A stretch of DNA of 64,000 bases from CAWIKY01 sp963836905 (GTDB lineage: Bacteria > Pseudomonadota > Alphaproteobacteria > Caulobacterales > Hyphomonadaceae), in the NCBI GenBank assembly GCA_963836905.1, contig CAWIKY010000006.1:1178001-1242000 (forward strand). The letters run 5' to 3'. The translations under genes were made by a program, and so were the position numbers. Positions within the stretch are counted from its first letter, which is position 1; each line of letters begins with the position of its first letter. The notes under the pieces were generated by a model. It was given only the letters and a program-made list of their open reading frames with translations, was not told the DNA's origin and searched no databases. Shown here one piece after another: positions 16,556-25,576 of the stretch.

Positions 16556-17473
16556 TCAGCTGCCGGTGGCTTCCTGAATGAGGCTGATGAAATTGCCGGT
16601 GTGACCGCCGCCGTTTTCAAATGTTCGCATATCGGATGTATCCGTGATCTCGGCCCATTTGGCAGCAACCGCCTCTGCGGTCAGATCATCGCCCGTTCCG
16701 ACGAAAGCGCCTTTGGTTTCCTGGATGCTTGCCATTGAGAACGCTCCGGCAGCGCAAGACAGCACCATGCCGCTGGGGGCATCTTCCTTGACAAGATTCA
16801 TCACGCCGGGCGTAACGTATTCGGGCTTCAGGGCTTCCAGCATGACAGGTGGCATCAGGTCTTGCGTCATCCGCGTTGCAGCAACCGGGCAGACCGCGTT
16901 GATCTTGATGTTGTATTTGGCACCTTCCTGCTTGAGCGAGTTCATCAGACCAACCAATCCGAGCTTCGCAGCGCCGTAATTGGTCTGCCCGAAGTTGCCG
17001 TAAAGGCCGGTCGACGAGGTCGTTACGACAAGTCGACCATACTGCTGTTCGCGCATGATGTCCCAGGCTGCCTTGAACGGTTTGACGGACCCCATCAGGT
17101 GAACATCGAGAACGAGATCGAAATCCTTCATTTCGATCTTCGCGAAGGATTTGTCTCGCAGGATGCCCGCATTTGCGATGATGATGTCGATCCGACCAAA
17201 CTGGCCCATTGTGTCGTCGATCATCTTCTTGACGCCGGCATCATCGGTCACCGAAGAGCCATTGGCGATCGCCTGGCCACCCATGGCCTCAATCTCCCTG
17301 ACGACGCTCTCGGCTGCCTCCGAGTTCCCACCTGAGCCGTCCAGTGCACCGCCAAGATCGTTCACGACGACGTTTGCGCCGCGACGGGCGAGCTCCAGCG
17401 CGTGGCAACGGCCAAGTCCGCCACCAGCGCCGGTTACGATGGCTGTTTTTCCGTCGAAGCGAATATCCTGCAT
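16556..17473 (-). CDS. SDR oxidoreductase, 3-hydroxyacyl-CoA dehydrogenase-like
   Basis: 305 residues. The NAD(P) motif VTGAGGGLGRCHALELA sits near residue 14, NAG in IIANAGILRD, the catalytic Ser in VVTTSSTGLYG and the YxxxK pair in TNYGAAKLGLV. The length and the long C-terminal extension after the Rossmann core (GMVLSCAAGAFSMASIQETK) resemble the dehydrogenase part of multifunctional beta-oxidation enzymes. It is followed at its 5' side by another SDR gene on the same strand, 93 bp away. Substrate inferred only from this likeness. Confidence 0.82.
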   Translation of the reverse strand: MQDIRFDGKTAIVTGAGGGLGRCHALELARRGANVVVNDLGGALDGSGGNSEAAESVVREIEAMGGQAIANGSSVTDDAGVKKMIDDTMGQFGRIDIIIANAGILRDKSFAKIEMKDFDLVLDVHLMGSVKPFKAAWDIMREQQYGRLVVTTSSTGLYGNFGQTNYGAAKLGLVGLMNSLKQEGAKYNIKINAVCPVAATRMTQDLMPPVMLEALKPEYVTPGVMNLVKEDAPSGMVLSCAAGAFSMASIQETKGAFVGTGDDLTAEAVAAKWAEITDTSDMRTFENGGGHTGNFISLIQEATGS

Positions 17474-17566
17474 GGGGTGTTCCTTGTTGAAGCGCGCCCA
17501 CCGGCGCGAAGATGGATGCTGTTTGCACCACCGCGATGCAGGAGCGTCAAGATATGTCCGCTGCGT

Positions 17567-18277
17567 CTAAGCGCCGGAGCGAAAACTCACACGCTCCCCA
17601 TGACGGTCGAAGTCGGCGAGGAGCAATCCAGCAAGACTGGCGGCAACTTCCGATGCTGAAGGAAGCGTGTCCGGGTCTTCACCCGGCATCGCGGCAGCCC
17701 GCATTTCGGTCCGTGTCGGACCGGGATCGAAGAGGTTGACCCTGAGCGAGGTTATTTCGGTTTCTTCGATCCACGCTTGGGTCATGGCTTCCAGACCGGA
17801 TTTCGAGGCCTGATAGGGGCCCCAGAAGGCACGGGGGCGTGGCACAACACCAGAGGTTACCATTACCGCTCTGCCGCTCTCGGCCTGCCTGAGAAGCGGG
17901 TCGAGCGATCGTATCAGCCGCCAGTTTGCGGTCAGGTTTACCTCTATCGTTTCCAGGAATGCCCGCGGCGTCGCCGATATCAGCGGTCCGATCGGTCCAA
18001 GAACGCCGGCATTGCCGGCCAGTCCATCAAGTTTGCCCCATCTCTGGTGAATGATCGCCCCGAGCTGCTCGATTCCATTTGCATCGGTCAGGTCCAGCGG
18101 AACGAGAGTGCAGGCTCCCCCCTCAGACTTGATAACGTCATCAAGCGCTTCCAGCGCCTTCTTGCTACGGGCCGTTGCAATAACGTGGTGACCGTGCACC
18201 ACAGCAAGCTCCAGCGCGAGCGCTCTGCCTATGCCGCGGGACGCACCGGTGACGAGTGTGAGGCGTTTATCAGTCAT
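17567..18277 (-). CDS. Short-chain dehydrogenase/reductase (YciK-like)
   Basis: 236 residues with LVTGASRGIGRALALELA, GNAGVLGPIGPL, the Ser in AVMVTSGVVP and YQASKSGLEAM. The pattern resembles the YciK group of unknown-substrate SDRs. The start overlaps the purF stop by 8 bp, so it is the last or next gene of a radA-cvpA-purF-SDR transcription unit. This purF-SDR pairing is common in alphaproteobacteria, but I know of no demonstrated functional link. Confidence 0.88.
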   Translation of the reverse strand: MTDKRLTLVTGASRGIGRALALELAVVHGHHVIATARSKKALEALDDVIKSEGGACTLVPLDLTDANGIEQLGAIIHQRWGKLDGLAGNAGVLGPIGPLISATPRAFLETIEVNLTANWRLIRSLDPLLRQAESGRAVMVTSGVVPRPRAFWGPYQASKSGLEAMTQAWIEETEITSLRVNLFDPGPTRTEMRAAAMPGEDPDTLPSASEVAASLAGLLLADFDRHGERVSFRSGA

Positions 18278-19724
18278 CGAGCAGCGACAGTTGGTGGTCG
18301 CGTCCGGCGCGGTCGAAGCTGCGGTCGATCAGCCGGGTAGGGTAGTGACCGGTAAAGCAATGATCTGCGAACTGCGGATTGTGCGGATCGCGGTACTCGC
18401 CTGAAACCGCCCAGTACAACCCTTCGACCGACAGGAAGCCCAGGCTTTCAACACCAAGCTCGCGGGTCATTTCTTCTTGCGTCATACGCGCAGCCATAAG
18501 CTCGCTCTCATCGGGCATGTCGATACCGTAGAAATCCGCGTGCTTGATTGGCGGGCTGGCCGAGCGAAAATGGATCTCTCGCGCACCCGCGTCACGAACC
18601 ATTTTCACGATGCGGGACGATGTGTTTCCGCGAACGATGGAATCGTCGACCAGTACTACACGTTTCCCGTCCAGTACTGCCTTGTTCGGTGCGTGCTTGC
18701 GGCTGATGCTGGACTCACGGCCCGTTTGCGTTGGTTCGATAAAGGTTCGTCCGACATAGTGATTTCGGATGATACCGAGCTGGAACGGCAGGCCGGACTG
18801 TTCGGCAAACCCCAGAGCCGCAGGGACGCCGCTGTCTGGAACCGGCACGACGACGTCTGCTTGCACAAAGGTTTCCTGGGCAAGGCGCTGACCCATGCGA
18901 CGGCGGACCTCATATACGCTCCGTCCCGCGATGACGCTGTCCGGTCTGGCAAAGTAGACATACTCGAACAGGCATGGTGCCGGGTGCTGCCGCAGGAACG
19001 GTGTCAGGCTCTCAACGCCATCCGCGCTGATGACAACCACCTCACCGGGCTCGATCTCGCGTATGAACTTTGCCCCGATCAGATCGAGCGCGCAGGTTTC
19101 CGACGCGAGGACGTGAGCGCCGCCCAGATTACCGAGTACCAGGGGACGAAGACCTGTCGGATCTCGCGCACCGATGAGAAGCGTTTCTGTCAACGCAACC
19201 AGCGCATAACCGCCTTCGATATCGCCTAGCGCATCGACAAATCGGTCGACGAGCCTCGGCTTCTTGGAAAGCGAGAGGAGGTGCAGGATTACCTCTGTAT
19301 CCATCGTGCTCTGGAAAATAGAGCCGCGGTCAACCAGCTCATGCCGAAGCGAGCGCGAGTTCGTCAGATTTCCGTTATGGGCGATCGCGACCCCGTTGGA
19401 ACCAAGGTCGGCAAAGATCGGCTGAATGTTCCGGATCGCGGGCGTACCCTGCGTCGGGTAGCGATTATGCCCTATGGCGCTGCGTCCCGGCAGACGGTCC
19501 GGCAAGTCCTTGCCAGTGAAGGCATCCCCGACAAGGCCCCGGTGGCGCTCATTATGAAAGTACTGTCCGTCGAAGCAGGCGATTCCGCAGGCCTCCTGCC
19601 CCCTGTGCTGCAAGGCATGCAGACCTAGCGCCGTGATGACAGAGGCTTCGTTGTGCCCGAAAATGCCGAAGACGCCGCATTCCTCGCGCGGTTTATCGTC
19701 GTCGTGATCCCAGATTTCCATCAT
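18270..19724 (-). CDS. purF: Amidophosphoribosyltransferase
   Basis: First committed enzyme of purine synthesis, moving the glutamine amide nitrogen to PRPP. 484 residues. The Ntn glutaminase nucleophile is the cysteine in EECGVFGIFGH (residue 16), so a 15-residue propeptide is removed. The glutaminase core GLHALQHRGQEACGIA and the PRTase PRPP loop VVLVDDSIVRGNTSSRI are present. The C-terminal half has MPDESELMA. cvpA lies 23 bp upstream, matching the E. coli cvpA-purF pairing. The frame is intact. Confidence 0.97.
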   Translation of the reverse strand: MMEIWDHDDDKPREECGVFGIFGHNEASVITALGLHALQHRGQEACGIACFDGQYFHNERHRGLVGDAFTGKDLPDRLPGRSAIGHNRYPTQGTPAIRNIQPIFADLGSNGVAIAHNGNLTNSRSLRHELVDRGSIFQSTMDTEVILHLLSLSKKPRLVDRFVDALGDIEGGYALVALTETLLIGARDPTGLRPLVLGNLGGAHVLASETCALDLIGAKFIREIEPGEVVVISADGVESLTPFLRQHPAPCLFEYVYFARPDSVIAGRSVYEVRRRMGQRLAQETFVQADVVVPVPDSGVPAALGFAEQSGLPFQLGIIRNHYVGRTFIEPTQTGRESSISRKHAPNKAVLDGKRVVLVDDSIVRGNTSSRIVKMVRDAGAREIHFRSASPPIKHADFYGIDMPDESELMAARMTQEEMTRELGVESLGFLSVEGLYWAVSGEYRDPHNPQFADHCFTGHYPTRLIDRSFDRAGRDHQLSLLDD

Positions 19725-19747
19725 CGAGCGACTCCCGTCACGTTCTG

Positions 19748-20305
19748 CTATCGCGAGCGCGCTTCAGCTTCCGGCAAAGTGTCCTGAACCGTTTCGGCGA
19801 AGGCTGGAACATTTGCGCTTACCCAGTCCGCCCACGTCACGAAATAGGGGTAAGTGCGGGCTTCTACAATCCAGTTTATCTGTGCTTCTTCGATGAAAGG
19901 CCCAGCCGCCAGAATGATTGCAACGATCACCGCCAGGCCACGCGCCACACCGAAGGCCAGACCGGCCAAACGATCGAGCAAACCGATCTCTGATGACGTG
20001 TGCAGCAACTTTGATAGCCGGACACCGATCCATGCAGACACCGCATAGATAAGGATGAAAACGACCACGGCCACGGTCAGGTCACCGATCCATAGAGCCC
20101 ATCCGGCGGGCAACATGTCGCGAACCTCCTGCGAGAACCAGATCCACGAAAGGTAGGCCGCCAGAAGCGCGAACACGAATGCTGCTACTGATGTGACTTC
20201 CCGAACAAAACCGCGCGCAAATGCCATGAGGCCCGAAAAGAGAACGAGCACGACCACGATCGCGTCGAAGGGGGTGAAAGCTCCCTGAGAAAAGAAATCA
20301 GTCAT
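19748..20305 (-). CDS. cvpA: CvpA family membrane protein
   Basis: 185 residues with about four hydrophobic helices: FDAIVVVLVLFSGLMAFARG, VAAFVFALLAAYLSWIWF, LTVAVVVFILIYAVSAWIGV, and GVARGLAVIVAIILAAGPFI. This matches the CvpA (colicin V production) family. In other bacteria CvpA affects envelope homeostasis, with no defined enzymatic activity. Its ATG overlaps the radA stop by 4 bp (ATGA type), so it is translationally coupled to radA, and purF follows. Confidence 0.9.
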   Translation of the reverse strand: MTDFFSQGAFTPFDAIVVVLVLFSGLMAFARGFVREVTSVAAFVFALLAAYLSWIWFSQEVRDMLPAGWALWIGDLTVAVVVFILIYAVSAWIGVRLSKLLHTSSEIGLLDRLAGLAFGVARGLAVIVAIILAAGPFIEEAQINWIVEARTYPYFVTWADWVSANVPAFAETVQDTLPEAEARSR

Positions 20306-21678
20306 TCGTCCACAGTCAGCTCCAGAAGCCCTGCCAGCTCCCGCAATTGTCTTACAGGCGTATAGGTCAGGTTGCCAATGCTGGTAGCAGGGCCGTCCGG
20401 ACCGAAAGCACGCTTGAAGCCAAGACGCTCGGCTTCCTTCAGCCGGGCTTCCATGCGGGAAACCGGACGAACAGCCCCTGACAGGGCAACTTCGCCGAAG
20501 AACAGCGACTTTTCGGGAAGAGCCGTCTCCGCCATGGATGAGAACAGTGCTGCTGCCGCTGCAAGATCACCCGCGGGTTCACCAATTCTGTAGCCTCCAG
20601 CAACGCTCAGATAAATGTCCCGTGGACCGATCTGCACGCCGCAACGCGCCTCCATCACGGCAAGCAACATGGCGAGGCGTGCGGTGTCCCACCCTACAAC
20701 AGAGCGGCGCGGCGTTCCGTAAGCGGACGATCCGACCAAGGCCTGAACTTCGGCAAGCACTGGCCTGGATCCTTCCATCGCTGCGAACACAGCTGCCCCT
20801 CCGGTTGCCTCGTTATCGGAACTGAGAAAGAGCGCGGAAGGTTCGCGGGCAGGTGAGAGGCCAAAAGCGTGCATCTCGAATATGCCAATCTCGTCAGTCG
20901 GTCCGAACCGGTTCTTGACGGCCCGCAGAATACGGAACTGATGCCCGCGTTCGCCCTCAAAGTAGAACACCGTGTCGACCATATGCTCGACAACGCGCGG
21001 CCCTGCTATCTGCCCGTCCTTGGTTACGTGCCCGACCAGAACGAGAGCGCAACCGGATGTCTTGGCAAAGCGCACAAGCTCCTGCGCGCAGGCACGTACC
21101 TGGCTTACGGAGCCGGGTGCAGCCTCCAGAGAGTCAGACCAGAGCGTTTGTATTGAATCGATCACCACGAAGTCCGGCTTGGTGCTTCGAAGCGTTGCCA
21201 GAATGGCGCGCAGATCAGTCTCGGTCGCAAGCTGTACCGGGCTTGCCGAAATTTTCAGACGGACGGCGCGCTCCTGTATCTGCGCAGTCGCTTCTTCGCC
21301 AGAGACATAAACGACGCCAAGCCCGTTGCGGGCCAGCCGAGCAGCGACCTGTAGCAGGAGAGTTGATTTGCCTATGCCCGGGTCGCCGCCAATAAGTGTA
21401 GCCGATGACGGAACGAGCCCGCCTCCAAAAGCCCGGTCGAGTTCGTCTACACCCATGACGATGCGCTTGGGAGGCTGTGTGACCTCATCGAGCGAGGTCA
21501 GGCTTGCGGCGCGTTTGCCTGCTTTGCCACTCTTCTCTGGTTTGAGCCCGCCGGGTGTTGCCTCCACGCGTTCCTCGACAAGCGTGTTCCACCCGCCGCA
21601 GGCATCGCACCGGCCGGACCATTTGGGATGGACCGCACCGCACGACTGACAGACAAATGAAGGTGTTACTTTCGCCAT
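20302..21678 (-). CDS. radA: DNA repair protein RadA
   Basis: 458-residue RecA-like ATPase that helps branch migration of recombination intermediates. A four-cysteine zinc finger is at C10, C13, C24 and C27 (CQSCGAVHPKWSGRCDAC). Walker A is GGDPGIGKSTLLLQVA, the RadA-specific KNRFG motif is in RAVKNRFGPTDEIGIFEM and the C-terminal Lon-protease-like domain starts near residue 275. It starts the radA-cvpA-purF-SDR run and is divergent from the Sel1-repeat gene. The frame is intact. Confidence 0.96.
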   Translation of the reverse strand: MAKVTPSFVCQSCGAVHPKWSGRCDACGGWNTLVEERVEATPGGLKPEKSGKAGKRAASLTSLDEVTQPPKRIVMGVDELDRAFGGGLVPSSATLIGGDPGIGKSTLLLQVAARLARNGLGVVYVSGEEATAQIQERAVRLKISASPVQLATETDLRAILATLRSTKPDFVVIDSIQTLWSDSLEAAPGSVSQVRACAQELVRFAKTSGCALVLVGHVTKDGQIAGPRVVEHMVDTVFYFEGERGHQFRILRAVKNRFGPTDEIGIFEMHAFGLSPAREPSALFLSSDNEATGGAAVFAAMEGSRPVLAEVQALVGSSAYGTPRRSVVGWDTARLAMLLAVMEARCGVQIGPRDIYLSVAGGYRIGEPAGDLAAAAALFSSMAETALPEKSLFFGEVALSGAVRPVSRMEARLKEAERLGFKRAFGPDGPATSIGNLTYTPVRQLRELAGLLELTVDE

Positions 21679-21823
21679 GCGGGAGGACTTAGCCGGATTT
21701 GGCGGGTTTGTAAGCGGGTGAAGTGGACGTTCGATAATCCCGTGCCCAGCCTAACCGCCTGCGGTGATGCCGGTCGGCGCGATTGCAGGCATGTTGAAGC
21801 TTCGACAGGCGGGAACAATTGGC

Positions 21824-22747
21824 ATGCATGTGATCAGAATGATGTGCATCTGGACAGTGTTGGCAGTCGGGCTCTTTGCGGGTTTTGACAGCAGCGCAAT
21901 GGCGGCGCCGGCGAGCCTTGGCGAGAACAAGGCGAACTGCATAAACGGCGATGGGTCAGCATGCCTGAAAGTCGGGTACGCTTATAATCTCGGTCAAGGC
22001 GTCAAGACCGACCCGGGCCAAGCGGCCAGGTATTACAACCTTGCTTGTGAGAAAAACCTGTATCCCGCTTGTTTCAACCTTGGCCTTTTGTACGATGACG
22101 GAACAGGCGTGGCTCAAGATAGTGCTCAGGCAGCCGCGCTCTACCGGAAAGCCTGCGACGGAGGCGAAATGGGCGGATGCTATAATCTGGGCGTATTATA
22201 CGAAGACGACAAAGGTCTGGCGCAGGATACTCCGCGCGCGGCGACTCTCTACCAGACAGCATGCGACGGCGGCGAGATGGGTGCGTGCAATGACCTAGGC
22301 GTCCTTTACGGAAACGGTAAGGGCGTGGCTCTAGATTCTCAGCGCGCTGCGCGACTTTACCAGAAAGCATGCGATGGCGGTGAAATGATCGGGTGCGCGA
22401 ACATTGGCGTTCGTTATGAAACCGGAAACGGCGTTCCTCAGGACCCGGGGCGGGCCGCCACGCTCTACGGCAAAGCCTGTGATGGCGGATATATGACCGG
22501 GTGCAAGAGCCTTGGTTTCCTTTATTACACCGGCGTGGGCGTGGTGAAGGATGATGTCCGAGCCGCGACGCTTTATCAGACAGCCTGCGATGGCGGTGAA
22601 ATAAGCGGGTGCTACAATCTCGGTGTAAGCTATTATCTCGGCGAGGGCGTGGCAAAGGACGAGGCGAGGGGACGCAATTTGATCGCCGAAGCCTGCGATG
22701 ACGGTTGGAAAGACGCTTGTAGCGCAAAGGCGAAGATAGGCGGTTGA
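21824..22747 (+). CDS. Secreted cysteine-rich Sel1-repeat (Hcp-like) protein
   Basis: About 307 residues from ATG 21824. A hydrophobic leader (MMCIWTVLAVGLFAGF) ending near AMAAP predicts export. Seven tandem 36-residue Sel1-like repeats follow, plus a partial eighth. Each has a consensus such as LYQKACDGGEMIGC and a GxGVAQD turn. Each repeat carries a C-x7-C pair, as in the disulfide-linked Helicobacter cysteine-rich proteins. Such alpha/alpha solenoids mediate protein binding, and some bind beta-lactams or peptidoglycan pieces. The start is uncertain: ATG 21764 and later ATGs are in frame. Partner unknown. Confidence 0.83.
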   Translation: MHVIRMMCIWTVLAVGLFAGFDSSAMAAPASLGENKANCINGDGSACLKVGYAYNLGQGVKTDPGQAARYYNLACEKNLYPACFNLGLLYDDGTGVAQDSAQAAALYRKACDGGEMGGCYNLGVLYEDDKGLAQDTPRAATLYQTACDGGEMGACNDLGVLYGNGKGVALDSQRAARLYQKACDGGEMIGCANIGVRYETGNGVPQDPGRAATLYGKACDGGYMTGCKSLGFLYYTGVGVVKDDVRAATLYQTACDGGEISGCYNLGVSYYLGEGVAKDEARGRNLIAEACDDGWKDACSAKAKIGG

Positions 22748-22885
22748 GGCCAGCCTTTCGGGCGAGGAAATGATGCCGACTAAAGGAAGTCCAGCCGACT
22801 GAATCTGCCTGGCACCGTAGCGCCGCAGCGGTTTAGATGCCTCGCAGGATCGGCTACGACATATGCTGCGGACGTCTCGTAGACC

Positions 22886-23647
22886 TTAAAGGCTCGGCTG
22901 GATCGGTCCGTCAGCGCGGCCGTGGACGAACTGGTCCACATGATCGTTGCCACTGGCATCAATATCGCTAACCGGTCCCCGCCAGATGATCTTGCCTTCG
23001 TAAAGCATGGCGATCTCATCAGCGATCTTGCGGGCTGATGCCATGTCATGAGTGATCGAGATTGATGCCGCGCCGATGCTTTTTACTTGCTCCACGATCA
23101 GATCATTAATGGCGTCTGCGGTAATCGGATCGAGCCCGGTAGTCGGTTCATCGAAAAAGATCAGGTCCGGATCACCAATAATGGCGCGCGCCAGACCGAC
23201 GCGCTTTTGCATGCCGCCAGAGATTTCGGCCGGTTTGAGCTCGGCGATATCTTCACCCAAGCGCACTTTCCTGAGGGTCTCGATAGCCCTTTCGCGCGCT
23301 TCATCGCGATCCAGTCGGTCACGATAGATCAGACGAAAGGCTACGTTTTCCCAGATTGGCAGACTGTCGAAAAGAGCCGCGCCCTGAAACAGCATGCCAA
23401 CGCGGTAAAGCATGTCTGCGCGTCTGCCGCGCTTGTTATCGACGCGCGTACCATCGAACATCACTTCGCCGCTATCGGGCTTCATCAGGCCGAGCGCGCA
23501 TTTCAGCATCACGGATTTTCCCGAACCCGAACCGCCGATGACCACGAGCGACTTGCCGGGCGCAATGTCGAGATTGATGCCTTCCAGAACGGTCTTGCGC
23601 TGAAAGCTCTTGTGTACGTCAGTCAGTCTGAGAATCGGTTCTGTCAT
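22886..23647 (-). CDS. mlaF: MlaF-type ABC transporter ATP-binding protein
   Basis: 253 residues. Walker A VIGGSGSGKSVMLKCALGL, the Q-loop MLFQGAALFDSLPIWENVAF (typical of the Mla/Mce ATPases), signature EISGGMQKRVGLARA, Walker B DLIFFDEPTTGLDP and H-loop ITHDM are all visible. With the adjacent MlaE permease it should form an inner-membrane complex moving phospholipids between membranes. The substrate-binding mlaD gene, often next in line, is not here; a convergent Sel1 gene follows instead. Confidence 0.92.
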   Translation of the reverse strand: MTEPILRLTDVHKSFQRKTVLEGINLDIAPGKSLVVIGGSGSGKSVMLKCALGLMKPDSGEVMFDGTRVDNKRGRRADMLYRVGMLFQGAALFDSLPIWENVAFRLIYRDRLDRDEARERAIETLRKVRLGEDIAELKPAEISGGMQKRVGLARAIIGDPDLIFFDEPTTGLDPITADAINDLIVEQVKSIGAASISITHDMASARKIADEIAMLYEGKIIWRGPVSDIDASGNDHVDQFVHGRADGPIQPSL

Positions 23648-23651
23648 CAGC

Positions 23652-24455
23652 CTAAAATCCGATCCGCGTGAAGAGCGTCGTAAGCAAGAAGTTGGTGAAG
23701 AAAATCAGCACTGCGCTTGATACGACTGCCAACGTGGCCGCCCGACCAACACCGCTTGCGCCGCCCTTGCTTCCATGACCGTGATAGCAGCCGAGAAGCG
23801 CCACGACGGCCCCGAATACTGCCGCCTTGATAAGGCCGCCGACTACGTCTCCGAAGGTAATATAGTCGAGCGTATTGCGGATGTAATTGCCACCGTTGAA
23901 GTCGAGCGACGTTGTAGCGACCAGAAAACCGCCCATGACGCCGATGATATCCGCGATAAACACCAGAACAGGTAGCGTCAGAAGCGCTGCCCAGAAACGC
24001 GGTGCATAGAGATACCGGTACGGGTTGGTCGAAAGTGTCTCCAGAGCATCAATCTGTTCAGTGACCCGCATCGTACCAATTTCAGCAGCGATACCCGCGC
24101 TGACGCGGCCTGCCAGCATCAACGCTGCGAGCACAGGTCCAAGCTCGCGTGTGATTCCCAGAACGACGATGTTCGGGACGAACTGTTCGGCGTTGAACCG
24201 TGCGCCACCGGTGTAGATGTTGAGAGCAAGCGCTGCGCCGGTGAAAATCGCCGTCAGCCCCACGACCGGAAGCGAATAGAAACCAATGCGGATCGCCTGA
24301 CGCAAAATTTGGGTCATGAACCAGGGCGGTGTCAGTGCGGCGAAAAGAACGCGCCCGACAAAGGCTGATAGCCGCCCAACCTCGCCAGACATACCGAGAA
24401 GACCGGAACCGATCCATTGCAAGGGTCTGAAAACAACAGGAATATCCGAGGTCAT
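23652..24455 (-). CDS. mlaE: MlaE-type ABC transporter permease
   Basis: 267 residues with five or so hydrophobic segments. Family hallmarks are LPVVGLTAIFTGAALALNIY, the ELGPVLAALMLAGRVSAGIA signature and EIGTMRVTEQIDALETL. It is 4 bp upstream of mlaF on the same strand and follows alr. I prefer ATG 24455; a GTG at 24482 would overlap the alr end by 13 bp. Inner-membrane protein. Confidence 0.92.
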   Translation of the reverse strand: MTSDIPVVFRPLQWIGSGLLGMSGEVGRLSAFVGRVLFAALTPPWFMTQILRQAIRIGFYSLPVVGLTAIFTGAALALNIYTGGARFNAEQFVPNIVVLGITRELGPVLAALMLAGRVSAGIAAEIGTMRVTEQIDALETLSTNPYRYLYAPRFWAALLTLPVLVFIADIIGVMGGFLVATTSLDFNGGNYIRNTLDYITFGDVVGGLIKAAVFGAVVALLGCYHGHGSKGGASGVGRAATLAVVSSAVLIFFTNFLLTTLFTRIGF

Positions 24456-24469
24456 TGATATATGGCCTT

Positions 24470-25576
24470 TCAGTCCTGCCACGAACGGGAGATGCGCCCG
24501 CCCAACCGGCAGGTCAACTCATAACCGATTGTTCCAAGCGCTTCAGCCTGAATTTCCAGTCCGGCCTGCGGACCGAGGAATTCTGCCCGCATTCCCGGCA
24601 CCGGCGTGTCGGCGCAATCGGTTACATCAAGAGTTATTAGGTCCATCGAAACGCGGCCAACGATCGGGCAGGGTGCCCCTTCCAGAACAGCGAACCCGTT
24701 GTTGGAACCGGACCTCAGATAGCCGTCACCATATCCGAGCGCAACGGTAGCAAGTCTCGTTGGACGATGCGTTTCGAACGTGCCACCATATCCGACCCGG
24801 TCACCGACAGGGATATCGAAGACCGCCAGTACGGGCGCGGTCAGGGTCAGGGCAGGGGTAAGTTTCACGCCGGAGGGACGCGCCGGACCTCCGCCATAGA
24901 TACCGATGCCGGGCCGAACGAGATCCTGGGCGAAACGAGGATCCAGGTACATGCCGCCCGTTGAAGCCATTGAGCGCCGCGAAGACGGGAAGCTGGCTGC
25001 GATAGCGTTGAAGGCGGCGAGCTGCGCGGTGTTCACCGCATCGTCGGGCATGTCGGCGTTGGCCAGATGAGTCATGATCAGCGACGGCGGCGCCTGTGTG
25101 CAAAGCGTGATGATATCGGAAACCGTAGACGGCTGGGCGCCTAACCAATTCATTCCGGTATCGAAATGGATCGCGTAAGCGGGCGTATCAGCGCTGCTGT
25201 TTATCCAGGTCCTGACATCCTCCAGGCTATTGCAGACGGGCGTCAGGTTCGCCTGCAAAAACTCCGATGGATCAACACCTGCAAGTCCGTTGAAGATGTA
25301 GATGACAGCGGGCGGTGGTACAGCTTTTCGTAGTGCAATGCCCTCGGAGAGATTGGTAACGAAGAAGGTCGTACAGCCGTCGCGCGCCAGACATGTTGCG
25401 ACCTGAACGGCGCCGTGGCCGTAAGCGTCGCATTTGACGACTGCGCTCGTCTCCGCTGGGCCGGCGAGCCGAGCCAGCGACCGGTAATTTTCGCGAACGG
25501 TTCCAAGCGAGATAACCGCGGTGGGCAGGGTCTGCGCCACCGTTTCAGTATTCGGCCGGGCTGTGCTGTCGATCAA
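24470..25576 (-). CDS. alr: Alanine racemase
   Basis: PLP enzyme making D-alanine for peptidoglycan. 368 residues. The PLP lysine lies in SAVVKCDAYGHGAVQVA (most relatives have KADAYG; here cysteine replaces the alanine). The RPGIGIYGGGP strand, the catalytic tyrosine in VGDRVGYGGTF and the C-terminal VGRVSMDLITLDVT are present. The predicted start overlaps the dnaB 3' end by 32 bp, so a later start cannot be excluded. The order dnaB-alr-radA is conserved in alphaproteobacteria; here mlaEF and the Sel1 gene intervene. Confidence 0.94.
   Translation of the reverse strand: MIDSTARPNTETVAQTLPTAVISLGTVRENYRSLARLAGPAETSAVVKCDAYGHGAVQVATCLARDGCTTFFVTNLSEGIALRKAVPPPAVIYIFNGLAGVDPSEFLQANLTPVCNSLEDVRTWINSSADTPAYAIHFDTGMNWLGAQPSTVSDIITLCTQAPPSLIMTHLANADMPDDAVNTAQLAAFNAIAASFPSSRRSMASTGGMYLDPRFAQDLVRPGIGIYGGGPARPSGVKLTPALTLTAPVLAVFDIPVGDRVGYGGTFETHRPTRLATVALGYGDGYLRSGSNNGFAVLEGAPCPIVGRVSMDLITLDVTDCADTPVPGMRAEFLGPQAGLEIQAEALGTIGYELTCRLGGRISRSWQD

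Noticed and set aside
22022..22897. Long minus-strand frame opposite the Sel1-repeat gene and metallophosphoesterase-type shadow frames elsewhere
   Set aside because: Antisense to repeats with strong codon bias; Arg/His-rich composition typical of shadows.
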